From Bordetella petrii (GTDB lineage: Bacteria; Pseudomonadota; Gammaproteobacteria; Burkholderiales; Burkholderiaceae_B), in the NCBI RefSeq assembly GCF_000067205.1, contig NC_010170.1:4340001-4404000 (forward strand): a DNA stretch of 64,000 bases, read 5' to 3'. Both the position numbers and the translations under genes were made by a program. Shown in pieces: positions 51,034-59,977 of the stretch (position 1 is its first letter; each line of letters starts with the position of its first letter). The notes beneath the pieces are model-generated. The model made no database searches. It was given only the letters and a program-made list of their open reading frames with translations, and was not told where the DNA came from.

Positions 51034-51957
51034 ATGACCCGTCCGCGGTTTACCCTCACCATCCCTGAACTGGAAGCCGTGCTGCTGGTGGCCGAAACCC
51101 GCAACTTCCGCATGGCGGCCCAGCACGCGCACGTTTCGCAGCCTGCGCTCAGCAGGCGGGTGCAGGCTGCCGAGCAAAAACTCAACGCCAAGCTCTTCGA
51201 CCGCGACAAGCACGGCGTGGCGCTGACCGACGCGGGCACGGAACTAGTGCCCATTGCCCAACGCATGCTGTCCGAATTTCGCGATTCGCTCAGCGACCTG
51301 TCCGAATTCATCGCTGGCCGACGCGGCAGCGTCAACATCTGGGCGCTGCCCTCGGTAGCGGCCGCGCTGCTGCCGGCGGCTGCCCAGGCGCTGCGGCAGT
51401 CACATCCCCAGGTGCGCCTGGTTATCCAGGCTGCCTCGGCGCGCCAGGTAACCCAGGCCGTAGCCGAGGGCAAGGCCGACCTGGGTATTTCCATCGAAAT
51501 AACCGGCCAGCCGGCAGACGTAGCGTTCGCTGCGCTGCTAAAAGAGCAGTTCGTGCTGATCTGCCCGGTCGACGACCCCCTGGCGCGCCGCAAGCGGGCG
51601 GACTGGAGCGTATTCGCCGACCGGCCGTTCGTTGCCAGCGGTCCGGCCAGCAGCATCCGCGTCGTTACCGACCGGATACTGGCGGCGTCGGGGCGCGCGC
51701 CGGATGCGAATTATGTCGCCGACAATATCTCGGTCGTGGGCGCGATGGTGGCCGCGGGGGTGGGCATCGCGGCAGTGCCGCAGTTGGCGCTGCGCCTGAT
51801 GGACACAACACGGCTGCAAAGCGTGGCGCTACATTCTCCAGTAGCCACGCGCGAGATCGGCATTCTGGTAAGAAAACGGCGGTCCCTGTCGGCGGCGGCG
51901 CAGCGCTTCATGGCGGCGCTGCAGCAGGTAAGCAGCGGCATCATCAACGAAAAATAA
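51034..51957 (+). CDS. LysR-type regulator of the AtuA operon
   Basis: The 307-residue LysR-family regulator has an N-terminal HTH (about 5-65: LEAVLLVAETRNFRMAAQHA and QPALSRRVQAAEQKL) and a C-terminal effector domain (about 95-295). It is divergent from the AtuA operon with LysR-type repeats in between. The start ATG at 51034 is well placed. Its inducer is unknown; it is probably the operon substrate or an acid derived from it. Confidence 0.88.
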   Translation: MTRPRFTLTIPELEAVLLVAETRNFRMAAQHAHVSQPALSRRVQAAEQKLNAKLFDRDKHGVALTDAGTELVPIAQRMLSEFRDSLSDLSEFIAGRRGSVNIWALPSVAAALLPAAAQALRQSHPQVRLVIQAASARQVTQAVAEGKADLGISIEITGQPADVAFAALLKEQFVLICPVDDPLARRKRADWSVFADRPFVASGPASSIRVVTDRILAASGRAPDANYVADNISVVGAMVAAGVGIAAVPQLALRLMDTTRLQSVALHSPVATREIGILVRKRRSLSAAAQRFMAALQQVSSGIINEK

Positions 51958-51980
51958 TCCTTGCGATAAGGTCGTGCCTC

Positions 51981-53465
51981 ATGCGTAACAAGCCCGGCTT
52001 CCTGGTTCTTGCCCTGATCGGCCTGTTGTGGTGCCTGGGCGCCCAGGCCCAGTACTCGGTCGAATCGGTTCCCAACCCGAAATCTCAGGGCAACGACCAT
52101 TACGTCAGCGATCCCGACGGCAACCTCGACAGCGATACCCGCGCCCAGCTGGACGCCATCAGCGCCGGCATCGAGCGCGCCAACGGCAGTGAATTTGCCA
52201 TTGTGGTCGTGAACGACTACCAGGGCGACAGCGATTTCGACTTCGCCCTGAATCTGTTCTCCCACTGGGGCATAGGCAAACAGGGCAGCAACAATGGCCT
52301 GCTGCTGTTTCTTGCCCTGGACAGGCACGAATACCGCTTCATTACGGGATACGGCGTAGAAGGCATCTTTCCCGACGCACTGCTCAAGCAGATCGGCGAA
52401 ACCTACCTGGTGCCATACCTGAAAGACGGCAACACCAACATGGCCGTGCTGGCCGCCGCCAAGGCAGTCGAAGGGGTGTTCCTGTCGCCCTCGCACGAAA
52501 TGGAGCTGGCGGGCTTGCAGGCATATCGGCCCGGTTTCTGGAACCGGCACGCCGCAATGCTGGAACACACTTTGTATGTGCTGGCCATTTTTGCGTTCGG
52601 GTTCGGCTGGATGAGCCTGGCGCGCAAGCGGGTGCAAAAGAAATTCGCCATCAAGACCGCGCCCTACAAGGCCCGCTCGTTCTGGTTCGCATTGTTTTTC
52701 TTCCTGTTTTCCCTGTTCCTCAGCCTGTTTGTATTTGTCTTTCTGGATGTGGTCGAGCGCGTCTACCAGTTCCGCAACCTGCCCTACTTCGCCGCCGCCT
52801 TCGGGTCGCTGCTGCTGCTGTTTCACTACTATGGATGCGTCGAATTCCTGAAAAAAAGCACCCGCGACACGAAAACCGGGCTGGACATGCAGGTTGCCTT
52901 CACCCGCCTCAGCCTGCTGCCGCTGTTGCTGGCCCCGCTGGCCTACAAGGCGTTCTATAACCTGCCCAGAAACAGCAGGAACTCCCGCCTGCGCGACCAG
53001 CCGCCTGGCGCAACAGGCAAATGGCTCCGCGTCAACCGCGATTCCCTCAAGCAAGCGGACGTGAAAAAGTACCTGACCGAACAGCAGATACGGGAAGAAA
53101 AGCTGGGCGCCCGATCCTACGAAATCTGGCAAGACCAGGAAACCGCCAATACACACATCACGGGCTTTGCCGGAGGCAAGGCCGGCCAGTATGAAATCTG
53201 CCCCAAGTGCCATGGCCAGACCTTGCAGCGGCCCGAAATAAAGGTGCGCCAACGGGCAACCTACACGCGCGCCGGCACCGGAGAGCGCATGCAGGAATGC
53301 GCCTTCTGCGATTACGCGGTGTCGCTGGGCATGGTCGCGCTGGCGAAGCTGCAAAAGAGCAGCAGTTCGTCTTCCGGCGGATCGGGCAGCAGTGGCGGCG
53401 GCAGTTCCGGGGGAAGCTTTGGCGGAGGCTCAAGCGGCGGAGGTGGCGCAGGAGGACGATGGTAG
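51981..53465 (+). CDS. TPM-domain membrane protein with zinc-ribbon and Ser/Gly tail
   Basis: The 494-residue product has a signal peptide (about 1-23), a TPM phosphatase-like domain (about 38-170, GNLDSDTRAQLDAIS, FAIVVVNDYQGD, FLALDRHEYRFITGYGVEG), two to four membrane spans (about 190-210, 232-258, 268-288), a Cys-rich region with CPKC and CAFC that resembles a zinc ribbon (about 412-448), and a Ser/Gly-rich tail (about 460-494). TPM proteins act in photosystem repair in plants and in membrane quality control in bacteria, but with no firm role here. It lies 23 nt after the LysR gene. Confidence 0.8.
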   Translation: MRNKPGFLVLALIGLLWCLGAQAQYSVESVPNPKSQGNDHYVSDPDGNLDSDTRAQLDAISAGIERANGSEFAIVVVNDYQGDSDFDFALNLFSHWGIGKQGSNNGLLLFLALDRHEYRFITGYGVEGIFPDALLKQIGETYLVPYLKDGNTNMAVLAAAKAVEGVFLSPSHEMELAGLQAYRPGFWNRHAAMLEHTLYVLAIFAFGFGWMSLARKRVQKKFAIKTAPYKARSFWFALFFFLFSLFLSLFVFVFLDVVERVYQFRNLPYFAAAFGSLLLLFHYYGCVEFLKKSTRDTKTGLDMQVAFTRLSLLPLLLAPLAYKAFYNLPRNSRNSRLRDQPPGATGKWLRVNRDSLKQADVKKYLTEQQIREEKLGARSYEIWQDQETANTHITGFAGGKAGQYEICPKCHGQTLQRPEIKVRQRATYTRAGTGERMQECAFCDYAVSLGMVALAKLQKSSSSSSGGSGSSGGGSSGGSFGGGSSGGGGAGGRW

Positions 53466-53501
53466 GCGAACTCCCGCACGGGCGGCGGGCGAAGCGCCGG
53501 G

Positions 53502-53909
53502 TCACTTCAAGGCAGTAATGTTCCAGTCGGACGACGAAGACGCCGAGATGCGAAAGTCGTGCACGCGGCCTGCCTGCACGTATACATCTACATAACGAAT
53601 CGACCGGCTGGCATCGCCCGCCTGCACGCCCAGGTTATGCGCGCCTGCCGGCACATGCAACTCAAGTACCCGCCCGGCCTTGACGTTAGCCACGTGCCTG
53701 CTATCCAGATAGACAAGCACGGTCTGGTCCTGCCCCAGCACGCCTGCGTCCCGGGCGATTCGCACCGTGCCTCGATCAATCGCCGGCGACGCCAGGGCCT
53801 GATCCAGAAGCGCGGAGGCATCGGCGCGCGGCGCCTTATCGACGTCGACGGCCGAGGTCGAACAACCGGCAAGCAACGCGAGCGCGCACGCGGCAATAGT
53901 ACGGAGCAT
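53502..53909 (-). CDS. Small lipoprotein of unknown function
   Basis: The 135-residue protein has a lipoprotein signal with lipobox LLAGC (Cys16). The mature part is beta-rich and carries a long segment with VLVYLDSRHVANVKAGRVL, reminiscent of small PEGA-like domains, but I cannot assign a family. It lies 98 nt downstream of the autotransporter gene on the same strand and may be independently transcribed. Convergent with the TPM gene. Confidence 0.7.
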   Translation of the reverse strand: MLRTIAACALALLAGCSTSAVDVDKAPRADASALLDQALASPAIDRGTVRIARDAGVLGQDQTVLVYLDSRHVANVKAGRVLELHVPAGAHNLGVQAGDASRSIRYVDVYVQAGRVHDFRISASSSSDWNITALK

Positions 53910-54007
53910 GTTTATTGTCCGGTGATGCTGAAATCGATGACCTGTGTGGGGTTTAACCTGTCCGCCCCACCATCGTCAATCGGGGCCGATGCCCAGGGCC
54001 AGTCGCC

Positions 54008-56911
54008 CTAGAACCGGTGATTCAGCCGGATATATGCCGTTTGCGCCGAAGCATGCCCGGTATTGATGATGGCGTCCGCCCCCAGCGCTACTGTCGTGGA
54101 CTTGGATGCCATCAGGCGAATACTGGCGCCCGTGGTCAGGAATGAGCGCGGCAGGTCGGTGCCCTTGGCCGTGAAAACCGTGCCGTCCTGGCTTTGCACT
54201 GCCGTGGCGCGGCCACTGCTCAGCACCTCATGCGCATAGCCCAGCCGGAACTGCAGGTTCATAGGCCGCTGCGCATCGCCGAACTGCTTGTCCAGCGTCA
54301 TGCCCACGTATGGCTGCAGGCTATGCACGTCGTCCGAATCCACGTCCAGATCTTGCCCGTGCGCACCGCTTTCGCTGAACCCATTGGCGCGCACATAGGC
54401 ATACCGAAGCCCGGCATGCGGCGTCAGCACGAATCCGCCCACTTGCATCGGCACACTAGCCTGCGTGGCGGCCGTGAATTCGTGGCCGGTATGGTCGCCT
54501 TCGGCCGTGCCAAATCCACCAAACGGACGCTTCTGCGACAGGAAATCCAGCCCATAACCCATCGTAGCCGACAGGTTGACGCGCCCTACCGGCTGGCTAG
54601 CGTATAGCGCGAGCCGCAGCGTGTCGATGTCGCCGGACGCGCCCGTATCATCTTCGTTGATGGACGTATGCGAATAGCCGCCAGCAACGCCTACCGTCGC
54701 GCTGCCGAACTGGCGGTCTACACCCGCAAGGAACCCATAGGTATGCGCCTGGAATCCCGGCTCGTCGCCGGTGCCGTCCACCTTGTTGCGGGCGCCAGTA
54801 AACCTGACCCAGGCGTTCCTGGAGGTTTCCACGCCGCGCTGCACGTTGGCCAGCCGCTCGAACAAGCTTGCATTGGCGCCCTGTGCCTGCAAGACAGCGG
54901 TCGTGGCCAACGCGGTGTAGATCGACGTGTTAACCGGCGCCACCACCAGCGAATCATCCGCGAGGGTCAGGCCGACGTTGTTGGCGCCATAGGTGATGGA
55001 CGACTGCAGTTTTCCCAGATTGGCGCCGGCTGTTGTCATGTCCACGTTGGCGAAGCGGCCTGTTACGCCATTGGCGGCGCTCAGCAAGGTGTACTGCCGC
55101 GCCGAGTAGGTGCCGGGCGCGAACATGACTGCCAGCGTGCCATCCAGCGCCGCGCTGCCGCCGACGCGCAGCCGCGATGCGGTGGTCGGGCTGACCTCGA
55201 TGGCCAGCGTGCCGTTGTTCGACTGCGAGTAGTTGCCGCCCACGGTCAATGTGCCAATAGAGCCGCCCGGGGCGACCACGCCGCCGTTGGTGAGGTCGCC
55301 CAGCACCGTACCGTGGCCGATCAACGTACCCAGGGGATCCACCAGGACACTCCCGCCCAGCACCGCGCCGGCATGAGCCTCGTCGCCAACCGCCAACGTA
55401 CCGCCCGCGATGGTCGTGGTGCCGGTAAAGCTGCCGCTTGCACCATTAAGCGTAAGCACCCCGGAGCCCAGCTTGACCAGGCCGCCGCTGCCGGTCAGGC
55501 TGCCACTGAAGATCTGCGATGTATTGTCGGTCAAGGTTAGTGTGTTGGCGCCCAGCGCCACCTGGCTGCCCGCCACGCCCGACAGGTGCGCCAGAGACTG
55601 GTTGCCGCCGGCCGACATATCAAATACCGTTGCGGCCGACGTCAGCGCCACAGATGTGGCCGACGCCAGGGCGCCCGTGCCGGCCAGCGCCAATGTGCCC
55701 TGGTCGATCGTGGTGGCGCCCGTGTAGGTGCTGACGTCCGTCAGCGTCAGCGTGCCGGCGCCCGTCTTGGTCAGCCCTCCCAGGCCGCCGATGCCGGTGG
55801 CCAGCGTAACGTCATTGCCGTTGGTGTCCAGCTTGCCGCCGCTCGCGCCCAGCACGATCAACTTGCCGGAAATGTCGTCGGTATTGCCGGCGGCCCATTG
55901 CAAGCCGCCGCCGTCCAGGGTGATCTTGCCCAAGCCCAGGTTGCCGGCATTGGAGAAATTGATCGTGCCAGCATTGACGAACGTGCCGCCGGAATAGGTA
56001 TTCGCGCCAGTAAGCACGGTGGTTCCGCTGCCGTTCTGGGTAACAGTGCCAGAGCCCGAGATCGCCGTGGAAAAAGTGTAAAGCGCATCCGACTGGTTGA
56101 AGTTGATAGCGCCGGCGTTGTCGATGCTGCCGGCCAGTCCGGTGATCGTGCCCGCGCTCGTTTCATTCGCGGTGGCGCTGCCGATGTTCAAGGTACCTGC
56201 GCCGTTGATGGTGAATGCCGCACCGGTCAGGTTGAGCGTGCTGCCGTCGCCCAGGTTGAATACACCGGCCCCGCCAGCCCCACCATTGCCCGAACAGCCA
56301 CAGTTGCCCCCCGCGCCAGGCAGGCCGCCGATGTACAGCTGGGTGCCGACCGTAATGGTGGCGCCGCCCGTGGCCGTGAGGGTTCCGGCGCCCCCGGCGC
56401 CGCCGGTGCCGCCGCGCGTGCTGCCGGCCCCGCCGGACCCGCCGCCCCCACCGGCGCCGCCGACGAACAACGTGTTGTCGACGTTAAGCGCGGTTCCATC
56501 GAGGTTGATTGCCCCGGCGCCGCCAACCTCTCCATGAAGGCCGCCCAGGTCGCCGCCGTCGCCTCCGCCGCCCCCGCCGCCGATTCCAACATATTCATAA
56601 CTGGGCAAGAGGCTGCTGCCATCGGCCGTACCCGGGATGGTTTGCGTGGGCAACGGCACGCCGGCCGCTCCCCCGGCCCCCGGAAGAAAGAAATCCGATC
56701 CGCCATTGCCGCCGCTTATGTAACCATCTGTTCCATCGCCGCCGCCCGCGCCGCCGCTGCCCACCAGCAACACGTCGGCCGCCTGTGCTGATGACGCAGC
56801 CACGCCAATTAACAGGGTTATCAACGCGCTTGCCGCGCCACGCTGTATGAGCCTGCGCGCGTTGATCTCGGTTAGCGACATCCGGTGAATGCAGTTCAAG
56901 GCGTTATCCAT
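54008..56911 (-). CDS. Autotransporter adhesin-like protein with Gly-rich passenger and PATR repeats
   Basis: The 967-residue type Va secreted protein has an extended signal peptide (about 1-44, cleavage at AQA-AD), a Gly-rich start (long GGxGG stretches at about 50-200), passenger-associated repeats such as GAGTLTLTDVSTYTGAT and GTVTQNGSGTTVLTGANTYSGG, and a C-terminal 12-stranded beta-barrel (about 690-967) ending in Phe (IRLNHRF). A CGCSGNG segment in the N-terminal Gly region is unusual for an autotransporter. Function is probably adhesion or surface display. It is divergent from a LuxR-type gene, the likely regulator. Confidence 0.88.
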   Translation of the reverse strand: MDNALNCIHRMSLTEINARRLIQRGAASALITLLIGVAASSAQAADVLLVGSGGAGGGDGTDGYISGGNGGSDFFLPGAGGAAGVPLPTQTIPGTADGSSLLPSYEYVGIGGGGGGGDGGDLGGLHGEVGGAGAINLDGTALNVDNTLFVGGAGGGGGSGGAGSTRGGTGGAGGAGTLTATGGATITVGTQLYIGGLPGAGGNCGCSGNGGAGGAGVFNLGDGSTLNLTGAAFTINGAGTLNIGSATANETSAGTITGLAGSIDNAGAINFNQSDALYTFSTAISGSGTVTQNGSGTTVLTGANTYSGGTFVNAGTINFSNAGNLGLGKITLDGGGLQWAAGNTDDISGKLIVLGASGGKLDTNGNDVTLATGIGGLGGLTKTGAGTLTLTDVSTYTGATTIDQGTLALAGTGALASATSVALTSAATVFDMSAGGNQSLAHLSGVAGSQVALGANTLTLTDNTSQIFSGSLTGSGGLVKLGSGVLTLNGASGSFTGTTTIAGGTLAVGDEAHAGAVLGGSVLVDPLGTLIGHGTVLGDLTNGGVVAPGGSIGTLTVGGNYSQSNNGTLAIEVSPTTASRLRVGGSAALDGTLAVMFAPGTYSARQYTLLSAANGVTGRFANVDMTTAGANLGKLQSSITYGANNVGLTLADDSLVVAPVNTSIYTALATTAVLQAQGANASLFERLANVQRGVETSRNAWVRFTGARNKVDGTGDEPGFQAHTYGFLAGVDRQFGSATVGVAGGYSHTSINEDDTGASGDIDTLRLALYASQPVGRVNLSATMGYGLDFLSQKRPFGGFGTAEGDHTGHEFTAATQASVPMQVGGFVLTPHAGLRYAYVRANGFSESGAHGQDLDVDSDDVHSLQPYVGMTLDKQFGDAQRPMNLQFRLGYAHEVLSSGRATAVQSQDGTVFTAKGTDLPRSFLTTGASIRLMASKSTTVALGADAIINTGHASAQTAYIRLNHRF

Positions 56912-56979
56912 AACGTTCTTGTTGATTTAGCCGACACGACAAGGACGCTAATATAGAATTTGCAGTCGAGAGATTCCAT

Positions 56980-56993
56980 TACCCTAAAGGGTA
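56980..56993 (+). promoter_or_regulatory. Inverted repeat overlapping the ribosome-binding site of the LuxR-type gene
   Basis: TACCCT-AA-AGGGTA ends 3 nt before the ATG at 56997. It overlaps the AGGG that would serve as ribosome-binding site. It could be an autoregulatory operator or an mRNA hairpin that hides the ribosome-binding site. Confidence 0.5.
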
Positions 56994-56996
56994 GTC

Positions 56997-57806
56997 ATGA
57001 CCGATTCCATTTTGCTGCGGGAAATCGTACGACTCTATGAATCCGAACCCGACCTGCTGACACTGCCCGGCATCCTTTTCGAAGGGGTAAGCCGGTTAAC
57101 CAACGCCGACCTGGTCTCCTGGACCGAAATTCACTTCAACAGCGGAGAGCTGCGCTCGCTGTTATCCGTTGACGAGGCACCCGACCGGCGCAAGGCGGCC
57201 TTCCAGGCGTATGCGCGTCATGCGGGCAGCCACCCGTTCTGGCAGAAAGATCCTGCTTTCTATGGCAACCGCGCTATCCGCGAGTCGGACATCTTCAGCG
57301 ATGAAGAATTCATGGCGCTTCCCATGGCCCGCGAAGTCTTCCTGCCATCGGGCGCCCGCCGCATCATGGGCGTGCTTATTCAACAGGGGGAATATCTGCT
57401 GGATCTCGGCGCGCATCGCGTCATCGGCAAGCCCGCATTCAGCGATGCCGAGCGCGACTGGTTGCAGACCTACCGCGGGCACGTGCACCGCGTCTACCGC
57501 CAGGCGCAGCAGCGCACTGTTGAGAAAATCACGCCAGAAGACCGGCTGCGTTATGCCTTTCCCGGATTGACTCAACGGCAGATCGAAACGGCCGTGTGGT
57601 TGGCGCAAGGGAAATCCAACGAGGCCATCGCCGCCGCGATGAATGTGAGCCTCGATACTGTCAAGGCGCACCTGAAAGCCATTTTCAACAAAATCGGCAC
57701 CAACAGCCGGTTGGCCCTGGCCCGGCTGGTTCATACCGTGCCGCCGTTCTCGCAGATGCCCCCCCTGTGGACACTTCCGGTGCACACCTGGGAAACCCGG
57801 ATTTAG
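56997..57806 (+). CDS. LuxR-type HTH regulator with unassigned N-terminal sensor domain
   Basis: The 269-residue product has a C-terminal LuxR/FixJ HTH (about 184-245, LTQRQIETAVWLAQGKSNEAI and LDTVKAHLKAIFNKIG). The N-terminal 175 residues (LTNADLVSWTEIHFNSGELRS, ARRIMGVLIQQGEYLLDLG) are GAF-like in character, with no match to acyl-homoserine lactone-binding domains that I can see. It is divergent from the autotransporter gene and probably regulates it. The signal is unknown. Confidence 0.78.
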   Translation: MTDSILLREIVRLYESEPDLLTLPGILFEGVSRLTNADLVSWTEIHFNSGELRSLLSVDEAPDRRKAAFQAYARHAGSHPFWQKDPAFYGNRAIRESDIFSDEEFMALPMAREVFLPSGARRIMGVLIQQGEYLLDLGAHRVIGKPAFSDAERDWLQTYRGHVHRVYRQAQQRTVEKITPEDRLRYAFPGLTQRQIETAVWLAQGKSNEAIAAAMNVSLDTVKAHLKAIFNKIGTNSRLALARLVHTVPPFSQMPPLWTLPVHTWETRI

Positions 57807-57815
57807 TCCCGCCGC

Positions 57816-57835
57816 CGGGCGATCGCGTGCGCCCG
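57816..57835. terminator. Bidirectional terminator-like hairpin
   Basis: CGGGCG-N8-CGCCCG between convergent LuxR-type and TRAP permease genes, 9 nt after one stop codon and 1 nt before the other. Confidence 0.5.
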
Positions 57836-57836
57836 A

Positions 57837-59870
57837 TCAGGCCACCGCCGCGGGGGGCGTGCGCCTGCGCCGCCAGTGGCAGGCCAATGCAATCAACACC
57901 AGGCCGAATCCCACCACGTCGGCCACCCTGCCCGGATACACGAGGGCAAATCCGGCAATGCAGAACAGGGCGCGCTCGAGCATCGTGGCGCGCTTCACGA
58001 ACCACCCCTGGAAGCCCACCGCCAGCGCAAAAATACCCGCAACAGCCGTTATCGTGACTTCAGCGACCGACCACCAGTTCGCCGTGGCCAGGGCCTTGGT
58101 CGAACCCATCAGCAGCAACCCCTGTCCGGTGGGATCCAGCACGAACATGAACGGCACCAGGAATGCGGGCATCGTGTACTTCCAGCATTGCATGGTGGTC
58201 TTGTACGGATCGCCGCCCGTGATCGCCGAAGCCGCGAACGGCGACAACGCCGTGGGCGGCGAAACCTCGGACAACACCGCGTAGTAGAAAATGAACATGT
58301 GCGCGGCGAAGTCCGGCACGCCCAGCTTGATCAACGCAGGCGCGGCAATGACGGCGCAAATAATGTACGACGCCGTCACCGGCACCGCCAGGCCAATCAC
58401 CCATACCACCAGCGCGGTATAGATGGCGGTCAGCAGCAACGAGCCGCCCGCGTAGTCGATGACAATGCCGCTGAACTTCAGGCCCAGGCCGGTCAGTGTC
58501 ACCACACCCACGATGATGCCGGCGCCGGCGCAGGTCGTGCCCACGCTCAGCATGCCAGTCGCCCCCGCTTTCAGGGCCTGGATCAGGGGCGACTGGAAAA
58601 ACAACTTCGCTATTGGCCCCTTGCCGCGAAACAAGTCATAAGGAATCATGGCCGTGTCCGGGCGCAGGAAACTGGTCAGGAAAGACACGACCGTGGCCCA
58701 GAACACCGACAGGACGGGAGAAAACCCCCACATCATGAATGCCACAATAGAGATCAACGACAGGAAGTGGAACCAATAATGCCGGGTCAGGTTCCATACC
58801 GTGTCGACCTTCTCGAAGATGATCTCGCCCATACCGTACTTGCGCACATCTATCTCGACCATCAGGAATAGCGCAAAGTAAAACAGGCAGGTCGGAATAA
58901 CCGCCATCAGCAGCACGTCCAGATACGAGATCTTCAGGAACTCTGCAATGATGAACGCCGCCGCTCCCATCACCGGCGGCGAAATAATCGCGCCCAGGCC
59001 GCCGGCGGCCAGCAGGCCGCCAGCGGCATTGCGCTCGTAGCCCACCTTGGAAAGCATCGGCCAGGCCACCGTGCCCAAGGTTACCGTGGTGGCCACGCCC
59101 GAGCCCGAAGGCCCGCCCAGCAGAAACGACGCCAGCACCACCGTGCGCCCCGCGCCCGCGGGTTTGCCGCCCATGGCCGAGAACGAAAAATCTATATAGA
59201 ACTTGCCGGCCCCTGAAAACTGCAGGAACGCCCCGAATATCGTGAACAGGATGATCAGCGACGAGGACACATCCACGGCCACGCCGTATATGCCCTCCAG
59301 CGTCATGTACATGAAGCCGACAATACGGTCGACGCCGTAACCCTTGTGCGTCCAGGGATGCGGCAGGTAGTTGCCCAGCACGGCATACGCCAGGAAACAG
59401 CTCGAAATGACGGGCAATATCCATCCGATGGTGCGGCGCATGCTCTCCAGCACCATGAGAATCAGCGCCACGCCAAATATCACATCCCAGGTGTTCGGGC
59501 TGGTATTCCGATCGGTGAAATCGTCGCCGCCCACGATCAAGTACACCGCAATGGCGATCGCCAGCACGGCCACGGCCCAATCCCACCACATGATGCGATG
59601 CCGGAACCGCTTGCTGACCGGGAACATGAGAAACGTCAGGAACATCACGAATGCCACGTGTATGGGACGCAATATCTGCGTCGGCACAATGGCATAGGCG
59701 GCATACAGGTGGAACAGCGACATAATCACCGCCGCGGCGGCCAGAAATATGCCCAGCTTGCCGCCCATGTGGTTGGCGGCGCCCTCTTCTTCTTCGATGT
59801 ATTGCTCGGCCTTGCGCAAGGCCTCGTCGCTGACGGCGGCCGTGGAAGTCGGTTCAGCGGGTACATTCAT
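57837..59870 (-). CDS. TRAP transporter fused permease (4TM-12TM), TAXI system
   Basis: The 677-residue multi-span membrane protein is a fused small/large TRAP permease, as in TAXI systems. The N-terminal part (about 60-190) corresponds to the small subunit; the remainder includes LASFLLGGPSGSGVATTVTLGTVAWPM and GAAAFIIAEFLKISYLDVLL, typical of the large subunit. Start ATG at 59870, where the conserved region begins. It lies downstream of the TAXI receptor gene on the same strand with a hairpin between. TAXI substrates include glutamate and organic acids. Confidence 0.93.
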   Translation of the reverse strand: MNVPAEPTSTAAVSDEALRKAEQYIEEEEGAANHMGGKLGIFLAAAAVIMSLFHLYAAYAIVPTQILRPIHVAFVMFLTFLMFPVSKRFRHRIMWWDWAVAVLAIAIAVYLIVGGDDFTDRNTSPNTWDVIFGVALILMVLESMRRTIGWILPVISSCFLAYAVLGNYLPHPWTHKGYGVDRIVGFMYMTLEGIYGVAVDVSSSLIILFTIFGAFLQFSGAGKFYIDFSFSAMGGKPAGAGRTVVLASFLLGGPSGSGVATTVTLGTVAWPMLSKVGYERNAAGGLLAAGGLGAIISPPVMGAAAFIIAEFLKISYLDVLLMAVIPTCLFYFALFLMVEIDVRKYGMGEIIFEKVDTVWNLTRHYWFHFLSLISIVAFMMWGFSPVLSVFWATVVSFLTSFLRPDTAMIPYDLFRGKGPIAKLFFQSPLIQALKAGATGMLSVGTTCAGAGIIVGVVTLTGLGLKFSGIVIDYAGGSLLLTAIYTALVVWVIGLAVPVTASYIICAVIAAPALIKLGVPDFAAHMFIFYYAVLSEVSPPTALSPFAASAITGGDPYKTTMQCWKYTMPAFLVPFMFVLDPTGQGLLLMGSTKALATANWWSVAEVTITAVAGIFALAVGFQGWFVKRATMLERALFCIAGFALVYPGRVADVVGFGLVLIALACHWRRRRTPPAAVA

Positions 59871-59938
59871 ACTGGTATTCCCCGGGGTGGAATTCGGCAT
59901 CTGCGTGCCTTGGCGTGGTCATCGGGCGAGCCATGAAA

Positions 59939-59964
59939 CTGCCCCAACCTCGCGGCTGGGGCAG
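59939..59964 (-). terminator. Terminator/attenuator hairpin between receptor and permease genes
   Basis: CTGCCCCA-N10-TGGGGCAG followed by TTTCAT on the minus strand, 13 nt after the receptor stop codon. It probably causes partial termination, giving more receptor than permease. Confidence 0.65.
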
Positions 59965-59977
59965 CATGAAGCTCTGC

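Noticed and set aside
55586..56791. Long plus-strand frames opposite the autotransporter
   Set aside because: The translation is Ala/Arg/Pro low-complexity, a shadow of Gly-rich repeats on the real strand.
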